Shown piece by piece: positions 38,179 through 50,491 of a stretch of DNA of 64,000 nt (positions are counted from its first letter, which is position 1; each line of letters begins with the position of its first letter). The notes under the pieces are model-generated. The model saw only the letters and a list, made by a program, of their open reading frames with translations. It ran no database searches and was not told the DNA's origin. This DNA is from Tyto alba (Eukaryota; Chordata; Aves; Strigiformes; Tytonidae): the NCBI RefSeq assembly GCF_018691265.1, contig NW_024881329.1, positions 4,588,001 through 4,652,000 of the forward strand, written 5' to 3'. The translations under genes and the position numbers were made by a program.

Positions 38179-41100
38179 CCAGATCACAGCTTGGTCTTCA
38201 GTATTTAAGGCTTAAAGCAGGGTATTTAATATCCTTTTGAGAGGGTTTTCTACTCTGGCTACATTAATGATTAATTTCTTTCCAATACCCATCATGGAGG
38301 CAGGTACCCTAAATGTCTCTGCTTTATGTATCAGATCAAGTCTCACAAGACACTTAAAACTGGAGAAAAGCCTATTAAAACAGTAACTCAAACTACCATT
38401 TCCAAATGGAGAGAAGGACACTCAGCTTGTCATGTGTAAATTGTTGTTCTTGGTTGAATTCACATTGCAAACTCCTTGAGGCCTCTTACATCATTGCCAA
38501 ATCTGTACTAGTTCTGTGTCTATTGATAATGCATAATAAATCATAGCAGAGAAATCAGATAGAAAATCCCAGGTCTTCCTCCCATCCTTAAGAATAGGCC
38601 TGAAGACCTAGACTTTGCAAAAAAGCATGATGGTCCTGCTTTACAATGTAATGTTGACACAACAGGCATGAAGGGAAGAGCAGGAAGGTAAAGGTATTCC
38701 TTTAAAGATATGGTACAAAAAAGAACTTCCAAACTCATCACCCTCTTCCCACCACCCCCCAAGAATAATACAGTTTTGTTACAGATCATAACATGGCTTC
38801 GCTGAGGAATAACACAGCATTGCAAATTTCAGGGTACTCATTCTCTGATGTAAAAAACTGCAGATCTTCAGTCTCCAGGTAGCCACAGGGATCTCTGGCC
38901 CCAAATTGCTCTTCCGAAGGCTGCAGTTAAGACCCCAGTTAACACTATTACTAAACCTGCACCTTTTCTGGCTCTTCAGTGACACCTTCTGGGATGAAAA
39001 TAGACAAAGACAATCTTAGGTTTTCTGCAGCTGTTTTCACCTACGTGTAGGAGTCAAGTGAGATGCTTGGAAGCTAGTTCCCAAGAAACGGTGAGCACAC
39101 AAGAAATACTATCCAAGTACACTGCAGCTGCCTGTGTGCAGCACCCTGAAAAGTACGATCTCTCTGGAGACTGGGCAGGAGATGAGTCCCAGATGGCCAC
39201 GAATCTGTAAGCATTCACTTATCCGAACACATATTTTGATTTCCTGAAATCGCTAACTGGGGGGAAAAAAAGTCACACTTGAACAGCTAGATACCCCCTG
39301 TATGAGCAGTAAAGATGAAGATGGAAATTTATATTGAAATATTTATTCTTAGTGAGAGTAATCTCATCTTTGCTTGAGGGCACGTTTTAGATGCAGCTGT
39401 GGTGTGATGCCAGGGCACACCACTTGCATTTCACTGTGGCTGAAGCACTGTAAAGGGCTGGACTGCAATTCCCACGCCCATGCAAACCCTGTCGCAGAGA
39501 ACATGGGCATGCAGGGAGGTTCCCCCAGTTGCAAGGGGAAAGACTCCTCTTCATTCACTCTCAGGGGAACTTTCTGGGAAGATGACCAGGCTCTGCTAAG
39601 CAGGGTATTAACTGACTGGATAGGCTGGAGTTTAGCTGAGAAAGAGCGCACATTTAGCAAAGAGGTCTGATCTTGAGCACTTGTGCATGTACAACCCTAG
39701 ACTGTGGTGATACTGTGCAGATTTACTGCCACTCAGACAAGTAGAAACATCTGATTTTCCTATGTGCATACTCCATCTCAAATAAATTAACCTTTGATCA
39801 TACTGTTCTTTGCCAATGATCTATCTGGTACTTTTTGGCATTTTCAGTCTGCCTGTCCTTGGTCTGCTTATTAATTTATTAATCGGTACCTTTTAAATGT
39901 CAGAACAGGCACCATAGGCAACAGTTCTTCATGTCTTGTGCAGCTACTGTTTTGCAAAGAAAACACACAGTGGATGAAAAGAATGATTTAAAATCTGTGA
40001 TGGTCTTCACGTTTGACTCCCAGCATGCTTCCATCTGACCTGAACAAAAGGTGAGCCAGAAGAAGGGCATCCTCTCCACTCAGGGCAGCCAGCAGTACTG
40101 TAACACTGACACAGATACTGTGCTGGGTGCCCAAAGGCAGAGGGTCAGCACCAGCAATTACATGAGTGTGACCTGTTCTAGTGTGTCAATGAGTTGAGCT
40201 ACTCTGTGTAACTTTTTCTATGTGCTTGCTCAACTCTGACTGCTTTCATCAGTGCGTATTTTCCTCAATCAGTAAGGTTACATTGTTAAGGAGGTGTATC
40301 TACCAGGACACATTGGATCCTGAAGAATTTACTTGTTGTAATGGGGAGTGCTGCACAGACAAGAGCCACAGACAAGGTTGGCAGTATGCAACTTAAACAA
40401 TGTGATTTGTAATCAAAGTAGAAAGCTGTCACTCACATCTCCTCCGGACTGGTGCATTAATGATCCATGTCCTGTTGGAGGGATGCTAACGTAACCCATG
40501 AGTCATGCATAGCTTAAAAAGAAAAGAGGACCAAAGAATAGCTGCGCTGTTGGTTCCCTTAATCTCTGCAGTGGCCAAAGGCTGAGCTCTTTGGCTAGGC
40601 ATTAAGAGCTGCTAAGTACACTGATACAGAGTTAAAAATAAATGAGAGAATTCCCCGTGTGCCTGTGCTGTCCCTGTGGTTCGGGAGCAGAGGAGTACAG
40701 ATCTCCATGTGCTTATTTCCTAGCCACCGGAAGATCTGAGTGCCTAGTCCCAAAGGGTAGGGTTGCATGTGTGTGTTCACCACTGCGTAAGTAAATTGTT
40801 TTGATCAGCATCGATTAGTGCTTGGGTCCTAAGTAGATGGGTTCATGTTAAATAGATGGGGCCAGATCTGGGAATTGTCCTCTTGCTGTGGCTCTTGGTT
40901 TGGACACTGAAGAAACTTCCATGCTTCCCTTTCAAACTAGAACATTATCTCCTTCCTATAAATCCGCAGATACATATTCTGGGCACAAGCCTGATTTTTT
41001 TTCTTAGGCAAGGTTATATATTGGAAGTAACAGAGAGTTTTTCTTGAGTATTGTGTTCTTTCAGGATACCAGAGCTTATCTGCACATCTGAACACAGTTT

Positions 41101-43901
41101 GCCGTCACTCGTGTTTTCAGGGTTAAAAGACAAATACCACATAAATTGTAAACTTATGTGATAACAAGTATATTCAGCAAGAATATTTTCTGGCTTTTCT
41201 ACTTTAAAGAGACAGGATGTTCTCATTATTCTCCACTCATGATATTGAGGCTGCCAGACCCAAACTAAGGCCCCAACATGCTGGGTTGTATCTACACAGA
41301 CTCAGAATGACAGCAGCTCGTGCGAGTAGAAGATTTCCAAGGTACAACATTAAGAGTGATGTTTGACCTCTTTAAAAATTGTTCTCAACTGTCCTCAAGG
41401 ACTCTTTGTATTTTCTTTTTAGAGCTCTTTTACGAGCAGCCTTTGCCATAGGCTGCATCCCTCTGGAAGCACTGGTTCACCAGGGGCTGCACTGCTATGG
41501 GTTAGTGCTCCAGAGAAAGGGCTGGGGAGCACCTTCGCAGCCCACCCTGCTCCAACCTCAGAGCTTCTTGTCATGCAGTTTGGCACCTCCACCCTCAAAA
41601 CCAGGCCATACCTTCTTTTTGCAAATGACTTAAAAGGGATCCCCTCTCTGCTGACCGGTATGCCTGTACAGGAAATAAGCACGCTTCTGCCCGGCCGTGT
41701 AGATGTACTAAAGGGGTTGCAGCCTCTCGCCTGTGCCTATTGCACAGGCTGCCCCGGGTGCAGTGTGCCTCTCCTCCCCACTTGCAGGGACGTGTCAGCC
41801 TTGGGAAGACAAAAAGTGTGACCTGACAAAGCTGACTGAGCTGCCTGCACTCACTCAGGGCCCAGTGAGGCGCCTGCTACTGGCGCACATCATTTGGCTA
41901 TCAATGCATATTCTGGTGTGCTCATATTTTAGGCACTCTTTGCACAGATATTAATGAGTAGCTCAAGGGCATGGCAGAAGAGCACCAAGATTTAGGGTAG
42001 AATTACAACTGCACTCAGCATGACATATCAAGCAGTGTGCCAGAGGGCCTGTTACGGATTTATACCTTTCAGATTAATAGTTGCCACAGACTATCACTGC
42101 TCAACAGGAAAAGCAGTGTGTTTTTAATAAACTTCAAGATAAGGGGTGGATGAATTGTCTTGATCACAGCAGTCTGCTGACTTCTGGGCAAAGGTTATCT
42201 TTGTTTTCTCCACAACTGTAGATTATGAGGGACTGTAAGATGACCTGCCATGGGGAAAGACTTCCAGTAAGGCATTATTTACTAGCCTGAAGTAGCCACA
42301 AAGTCAGATAAGTCCTCAGCAAAGCACCACCCCCAGAAAGGAACAAAAGAAAATTGTTTCCTGGGCTTTGTTCAGGTGCTCTACTGCAACTGCCAGCAAG
42401 AGGGCCTCTTCCCACTAACAGCAACAGTGACTGCAAAACAGCTATCCTAGAAACAGCCTTAGGCAGGAACAGTCTGGAAGTACCGTCTAGTTTTACACCA
42501 GTTAGCCACAGCTAAGCAGATCTCCCAGTCTGCCCACACTGGGCCAGGCCCTGTCCTTTGGAAAACATCGGAGCAGTGGAAAACTCGTAAAGTGCTCCAA
42601 TACTAGAGTGTGCTGTGAAAGCCCAAAGGCTTTGGCCTCCCCTTGCTACTCTGTGTCTTTGGAGCAGAGAAGGTGGCTGTACTCCCAAAGGGGTGTGCAG
42701 AGAGTTCACTGAGCTCAAGCAGGTTTGGTATATCCAGCCGAGGCTCTGCAACAGCAGTAAGTGCCCCAACATCACTAATTATGAGGCTGAAGAAGCCCAA
42801 AGATTTAAAGCTTAACAGTCATTGCAGACATCAATCTTTCAAAAAAGACAGAACAAAAAAATCAAAGCTAAATAGAAGATTTAGCAGCAAAACTCCATTA
42901 ACAACTACTGTAGGTCTAGTGAGACTGCTAAGGAAAGATGGAAAGCATATGCATTTGATTTATTGGCATAAATCTGGGGATGTCAGCATAACTGCAGAAA
43001 ACACCATCATCAAGTCTTTGGAAATCCAAAAAAAAGATAGTCTTTTAGTACAGAGAAATGGAAAAAAGAGGATGAGTTAGGATATGGTATCTTAAAAGAA
43101 AGAGGTACTTTTCTTATTTCATATGTATTTTGGGACTCAATTTTCCCTTTGCATAAATCAGTGGAAAAGCCATCTTCAGCAGCATGTTTAAGTACATAAC
43201 TAGCTTTAAGTACAGGCTTCATCCTGACTGAAATCAATGTGTGTTTAATCACATTGCTCCATTTGTGTCTAAATCACAAGTCTACTAAAGGTCTTAAAAC
43301 TAGACAAGTATAAAAAGAGGTGTAAGAGGTCAAAATCAGATACTCCAGGGTGGAAGGTAAATTGCTACTGCCAGTGAGCTGTTAGAACAATAGTGCTATC
43401 TTTTAACAAGAAATTACACTCTGCTGTTATGATGAAGAGAATTTGTCTTTTCAGCCATTTCCTACTCTGGTTCCCATCAGCTGACAATGACTCTGCAGGA
43501 GTCAGAGGCCAAAATGCAGCCCAAATTCTTGGGACAAAAGCTAAACTGCAGCAAACTTTGTGCATAACATTAAGAGATACTTAATGAATTACATGAAGTG
43601 ATTAATGATTCCACAGATAAATGCAGCAGCTGGTAATTGCTGAGAGTTATTCGGGCTGACCAGATATTCTTAGACTCATTACTGTAAAACATCAGAACGG
43701 ATGTTGCGTGTCTAAATCATAAATACTGCAATTCAACAAAATAGTTCAATATGTGTTTCACTCTCATTGAAGTGAAGCTGAGATTAGACCACACCCTGTT
43801 ATGAGATCGGTTATGCCTTAGCATTGCTTATGTCAGTGAAGAATAACACACCAACTTTTGGAATTTACAGGAACTGGAGCAACATGTAAGAAATCCACAT
43901 T

Positions 43902-43916
43902 AAAAAAAAAAAAAAA
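43902..43916. repeat. Poly(A) tract, 15 bases
   Basis: Uninterrupted A run; a second, shorter A run (about 12) follows around 43943. Simple repeats. Confidence 0.88.
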
Positions 43917-46374
43917 TACAATTTCACTACTTTTATCTACTATAAAAAAAAAAATCACACTAATTTATACCAACATCATGGATAGCAGAATAGATAGCAA
44001 TTTGATGTTTAAACTGCCCTGTAAGTCAAGAACATAAAGAGATCCACAACTTGTTTCAGACTAGTTTCTAATGGAATGCTTACATATCCGCATGCCAGAA
44101 AGTTTCTTGACAAACCCTTGTTACATGTCTTCACCCTGTTTTCCTTTTGTCATTCTTCAGTCAAGGGAGTTAACTTCTGATTTTCCAAAACAGAAGATCC
44201 TCTTTGAATTTTCTACAGGAAAAAGAACCAACAAACCACACACCAAAATCCTTCCCATGTTCAGGATAACAAGAATTTAAAAGCCAAATAAATGTCTTCC
44301 CTCCCTTGACACCATTCAGGAGGAAGGAGGGTTAGTATAAGCATTTCAGGTCAAAATTATTCTAAAAGCAATGCCACCTTCACACATCTGGGTGATGCCA
44401 CACTGAAGACCCACGTTGACCACAAGCCTCTTCAAATCCCCTTGCACACACTTCTACATCTCCCTCTCTGTCAAGCCCATACTCTGGGAAAGATCTCCTT
44501 TTTTGTTCTCTGTACTAAACTAAACACCATGGAGCTGCTTAGCATCAATTAGCCCAGCAAAACACACAGGCAAGACCTCCCAGAGCAGCAAGCCACTAAT
44601 CCCCACTGGTGCACGCCCCTACGGCAGGCGTCCACAGGAGGGCCTAGGACCAAAGTGCAGGAGCGTGAAAGGAAAACAGCCCCGTGAGATGAAGGGAAGT
44701 AGAAGTGAGAGGGTGATGTGGGTGGCAGAAGCCAGCCTTGGGTGGGTGAAGAGGATGCACATGCCTTAGTGAACCTGGGTGGTGCGTGCAAGCAGGTAAT
44801 CGTAGAAAAAAAATTGTTTACAATTAACAGAAATAAGATAGTGATTAGCCCATGGCATTTGTCATTAAGCCTTGATGAAACTCAGCATGTGCAACTATCT
44901 TGGTTAATGGGAGCCACCGGTAATGTATTTATGCACTAAACTGCTCCAAAACACCACTGACATGAAAAAATACCCCTTAGTTTTGTCGCACCCTTCACTC
45001 TAGGGAAGAAAATGATGATAGGTATGTCATTGCATTGGGACTTTAAAAGTGCAGATGGAAAGCTTGTCTCTTCCCAAGAGCTCTAGCCTTTCACACAGTA
45101 AAAATCTTTTAAATAATCGCTCAGTACTTATATACTCAGGGTCTTGGACAGGCCCTGCAGCATAAAGTCTGCTTCAGCTAGCTAGAATAAATGTATCTCA
45201 GGAGAGCTTTGCACTCATTTATTCTACCTTACTTTCCTGCATGGGACAAGGGCCTATGGTTCAAGCTAATATGTTACAGTGCGGGTTGCAATAAATTGGG
45301 CACATGTGCAAACACTCAGGCACCTCATTTATCCACCTGTAAAAAATTAGTTTGGCACTTCAGGTTCAGCACAGGAACATGTGGAGCTGTTGAAGCTGAA
45401 AGGTTTCAATAAATGTTAAGGAAAACGGCCGGCAGGCTGCTGGCCTGTCTCCCCATCTCAAGATGGGAAAAAAATGCTGTACTTAACCTTCTTCTCGATT
45501 CTATATGGTCTCATACAAATCTCTTCAGAGAAACAGAATAAAAAACCAGGAGACAAGCCATCAAAACCACTCTATAAATGCCTAGCGCAAAGTCTGGACA
45601 AAGCTTTGCTCTCTAAAGCCTGTAATGCACCGGAGGACATCTCTACTAGGAAGGCACCCTGAGGGCTATCGCTCACCCTAAGCTCAGTGCTCACTTAGCA
45701 AAGTGGAAGAAAAAGCCCATCCCTTGGCTGCCAGCTGAGGGCTGGACCCAATATGTGATCAGTGTGGGGGCTGCTCAGGTGCTAGAAATAAAAGAAAACA
45801 ATGCTTTCTGTTTAAGATGATGCCTTCCACATGTAAATTGTGTTCCTTTCTTATCTTTACTAGACATTTCTCTTGGGCATCAGGCTTGTCATGGTCATCA
45901 CCCCAGCTCACTTTAAGCCAGCTTCTTTATAGTGATTTTGGCTGTCTCATGTTTAGAGATACCACACCTGACTCCCAGAAAATTTTGGGGCTGAGATTTA
46001 AAAAAAACCCATCAAATAAACAAGGGGGGTAGGTGCTACTTTTGCACATTAATGCTTCTGACTTTTCTTCTAGGCACATCTTCTAGGATTGCCCTATGCA
46101 GCGAAACGAAGCCCTGCACAGGGAATACACACCTGGAAGTATTCAGAGTCAGGGTCCTGCTGGGAAGCCTTAAAGGGAGGCTTTAGGAGATTTGTAAGCT
46201 TTGTGCCAGCCTTAGGACTGAGATAAGTGTCTTTCCAAAATACATAGCTCTCTCATTTTCCCTATGGCTCTTTTCTTCCTGGAAGATCTTTTTGGAGAGA
46301 GAATATTATTCCAGCCCCAAAGAGATTGACTAGTACAAATAGAAGCTAATGTAACTAAACCTTTAAATTGTATT

Positions 46375-46375
46375 A

Positions 46376-46406
<31 letters not shown>

Positions 46407-46409
46407 CCC
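46375..46409. repeat. Poly(A) tract followed by (GA)n
   Basis: Twenty-one A residues followed by alternating G and A for about 12 bases. No upstream retroelement body was recognised. Confidence 0.92.
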
Positions 46410-48149
46410 AGTGCTACCAGTGATACAATTAGGTGGTTGTCAGATGGGACCATTAACAACAGACGCTTTTCAAGAATAAATTCTTACACTTTGAAGAGAG
46501 ATGTCTTTTCAATCACCAGCTCTTTTAAGAGGCTTCAGGATAGATGAATGCAGGGTGAATTAATGGAGAACATAATGTAGTCACTTAACATTCCTGATAC
46601 TGATTCCATTTCATTAGCTGGTAAGCACTTTATACTCCTGCAGAGAGATTTTCCTCCTTCCTTGGTTATCTGATTATAAGAATAAAAATAACTTTAAAGA
46701 CTCTTCCCCTTGGTTCCTACCTCTAGATATATTTCCAGAACTATACCTTCATGTAAACTTTTTTTAGGACAGGATTATGTAGAAATTTTTGTACTGAGAA
46801 GGGGATGTGACTAGTTTTTCTGGAGGCTTGAAGCATTTGATTTGCCTGTTAGAAACACTGTCCATTAAATCTGTGCTGCAGTGCTCTTTTCCTTCAGAGA
46901 GAGTGGCAGAGAGAGCCAACAGATGTGTCAGGACGACATTTACTGTGCCCAAGTTAGCAATGGGTGTGTGCACATCAGTGTGAGTCTTTGGGGGTTGGCT
47001 TCCTGTTTGTGGAAGTCGTTCCAGGACAAAGCTTGAGCCTCTCTGAGTCATGTTGGCTATTTTATGAGGGCTATAGGAGGACTGAGGCAGGGAGCTGCAT
47101 TTTTGCCAGAAGACAGTCAATTTGTCTTGCAATACAACATACACCAGCAACACAGCTTTTCTGCCAATGCAGCTGAAAAACAGGATACACTGGCATCGTT
47201 CACCAGAGCTATGTGACTTCTCTGGCACTCAGGGTGCCCTGTGCAGAACAAGCTCTCTATCTTTACACAGCCCAACTCTGTACCATGCAGATATAGCCTT
47301 AATTTTCAACAAAGCCGTAATGAGTCTCCCATTTGGGGTATACTAAGATAAAACTTTTTTCTTTTCCCCTCTTCCCTGAGTTATTTGCAAAATCAACATA
47401 AATTTGCAAAGTGTTTTGCTGAATTTTCAATTTGCATTTTTTGCTGAACAAGATTCGCCCTGACTAGAATGGAAATGACAGAATAACTACAGGAAATTGC
47501 TTCTTTCTGCTGCTCTCCACAGCAAGTGGTTTAAATGCACAGAAATTAGCACATTGTTCAGAAATGGAAATCATCCAAGAAGTGAAGGAAGTACAGTATG
47601 CCTTAGAAGACTAAATCTGCTCCAATATTTTCAAAATGGCATGCAAGACTTGAGGTGGATGACTCCCACTAGCACCAAAGAGAGTCACAACACTGCAGTA
47701 CAGGTCCTTGAGATAAACATGTCTGAGATGTGATTTCACTAAGCTTTAAACCAGCACTGCCTTGCAAGAGCTTACAGCTTTCTGGGAGTACAGATGAGAA
47801 AGCAAACAAACAAAAACAATGAGGAGAAAAATATCTGAGTAGTGAAGGCAGTGTGTAAGGGAAAGGTAAACAGAAATAGCAGTATCACTTGCATTCATTG
47901 CCTAGGAAATTGGCCATGATCAAGGAGATCAAGGTGAAGGCTTTTAAAGAATGGGTAATCTGAGTTCTTCTAAATTAAATTCATGGCTAGTATGAACTGC
48001 AACTATATAAGGACACATTTTGACAGAGACAGACTGGCTAAGCTGAACTATTTTTATAACTACCTAAGCATATAAGGTAAAGAATAAACATTTGGAGTGA
48101 ACTACAGGTAACTAGTCATCTAGTCAATGGTGTAATTGCCCCAGACAGT

Positions 48150-48300
48150 GCGCAGTGACTCAGATCTTCACAGTGTAGTTAATCCTATTTTAAAAAGGGC
48201 ATCACTGATGGGTACAATGATTTGCCCTCTGGAAATGATCACTCTCTACCGACTATTGGGAGATTCCTACTAAGCAGGAGTCTAACTGAAGTCAGATAAA
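48150..48300 (-). repeat. Possible MIR-like fragment, antisense
   Basis: On the plus strand 'ttaatcctattttaaaaagg' followed by 'tacaatgatttgccctctgg' resembles the reverse-complement MIR blocks 'ttatccccattttacagatgg' and 'aagtgacttgcccaaggtca'. The match is weak and only covers part of the element. Confidence 0.28.
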
Positions 48301-50179
48301 AAAGCCTCTCAACTAGTCTGACAAGGTAAAATAACTTCTGTAGAGTTGAAATTTGCCTGGAAGGCTTTTCTGACGTGAGGTTTTAGATTTGTTTCCATTG
48401 AAATGAGGATCATTTTATGATTGACTTCAATGGGAGAACATTCACGTTAATTCCAAAAACACTAAGAATGTTTTGTTCATTATATTCAAGTGTAAAGTCA
48501 ATTATCTTTAAGGGAGTGCTATCAGAAGGACAGCTGGGCTTTCTCCAGTGATTTAATTTGGTCTGCAGCAAACCATACTAGAAGATACAGTTATATTCTG
48601 GATCTTAAGGTTTTTATGCAGAGGTTTATCAGATTTCACATCTCCACAAGAAAACCTTGGTTAGCTGAAGGGGTTTAAAGCAGCTCCTCAAAAGGGGAGC
48701 ACTCAGAAACTAGTTTGATTGCCTTTTTGTACTAGCAAGACACTAGACAGCACTGCCTGTCATCTTGGTGCACTGACTAACAGCCAGCTGAGGAGGTGCC
48801 AGGTATATGACCTGACTTTGTATTTCCCTGGAAAATCATCCTTCTTATGCCAAAGGCTTCATCACCATCCTAAAAAACAATCACAGAAAGGAGATAAATC
48901 TGGATTTTCCTATAACACACTGAAAAAAGGATGAAGAAATTCATTCTTATGCCAGTATTGATCCGCAGATACAGCAAAAATCAGTCTCTAAAAAAGTAAT
49001 CTGAGAAGAGATGAGGACAGCCCAGGTATTCGTGAAGGGGGTCATAGTGGAGTTTTTTCCTCTTCCCCATTCTACCTGCTCTAGGACCTTCCCCCACAGC
49101 CAGATCTTCAATCCTGACCAAGGGAAGGCTCCAAGGACAATCAAACCTCCTTGGCAGGGTCCTCTCTTCTGTGAGTAGCTGGTATCTCAGTTGCAATCTC
49201 AAGATTGCTGTGAATTGGGACCAGCTATCCTTGCGTTCCCTCCACAGACTCTGCAGAGGGCCACGGAGCACACACTGTCATGCTAGGGTCGAGATTGGAG
49301 TCTACCAAAATGTAGTTTGTAAACTATGATATTGACAGGTATCATCTAATAAAAATATTTCTGGTGTGAGGACAGAGAAGAGGGTTGCAAGTTTGAAAGT
49401 CAAGGCTAAGGGCACATTGTTCTTTAAAGTAGGGGGAATATGAAGTGAAAAGAAGCTAAAAATCAAGATGCAAAAATATTAGTGCCTCTGGGCATGTCCA
49501 GAAACAACTAAAGAGTGGATTGTCTTTTGTTTGATAGAAGGGTACTGTTTCTCAAATTAAAAACAACTGAACTCGATTTCTCCGAATTCACTTCACTTCA
49601 CTACATTGCTGGGTTTATGTATGGCATAAATCTTGAAGTCACTGGAAATCATTTCAGTAGAATAATTCATGTTTATAGCACTTGACAATTCAGTGGTTTA
49701 TAAGAGTTTTTGCAAAAAACTTGCAGTAGACCTGAATTGGCATATTTCGGCCTTTACTGGGACCAATATCAGAGCACAACAGAGTGGTGTGTTCCCTCTG
49801 TGGACACATCAGGAAACCACAAGGCAAAAATTAGTGTGTGAGAGCTGATGTTTGACATTCTTAGGCCAGGAGCCAACCTGGCAAGCATAGCACCTGCAAT
49901 GCCCAGGCAGAAAAGGTTTAAACTATACCTTAGAGGCTGCAACAGCTTTTGTAATCCTATCCTCCGGAAATTGGCAACCTATTTCTTCTCAGCTTCTGGC
50001 AGAGCACATGCTCCTCTTGTTAATAAAGCAAAGCATCTCCAAGGAATTCACAACCACTGGCAAAAACTAGCGTAAAGTAGTAATTTAATTTGCAGAGCTC
50101 CTGATAAAGGTATTTTACTTTGGGATACAATTGACCCCTCTTTCATAAGGCAGTCACTAACAAGACAACACACTTAACC

Positions 50180-50461
50180 ATGAACAAGGTGTTCATAAAA
50201 TTCCTTGACTACAAATACAGCAGAGCCAAGGCTGTGCAGAAGTATGCTCCCAACTTGTGGTTCCTTGCCCGGTCCCAAAGTTTGATGCCTTTTGTCCTGC
50301 TGCTCCTTTTGCAGGGTGTGCTGGCACCAGGGGCAGCCCTGCTTCCAGTGTCAGTCCCCTCCAAAGCGGAGCCTGGTCCTGATCCCTCATCTGCTGTGGC
50401 ATTTGGGAAAGCAGCAGCTGAGCGGACGAGGGGGCCAGAAACCCCAGATCCAAATTCTACC
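50180..50461 (+). CDS. Weak candidate exon with signal-peptide-like start
   Basis: Plus strand, in a locally GC-rich patch within AT-rich sequence. The frame opens at 50180, but a likelier start is the internal ATG at 50285. That start gives MPFVLLLLLQGVLAPGAA, a convincing secretory signal peptide, followed by a Pro/Ala/Ser-rich stretch ending GPETPDPNST. At 50462 a strong donor (CTACC then GTGAGTAG) falls exactly between codons; reading through it meets a stop about 10 codons later. Against this, the ATG context is weak, there is no clear TATA box or CpG island upstream, and I found no matching downstream exon. Unrecognised; it could be a chance open frame. Confidence 0.2.
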
Positions 50462-50491
50462 GTGAGTAGCCCCAGTGAGCTACCTCCTTGA

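Larger units (their letters stand above)
34126..50179. other. Non-coding stretch, no gene seen
   Basis: About 16 kb of AT-rich sequence with simple repeats (listed separately), one possible old SINE, and short random frames. The longest, 145 codons at 42643-43080, is a low-similarity Lys/Ser-rich frame without splice support. Nothing further is recognised. Confidence 0.6.
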
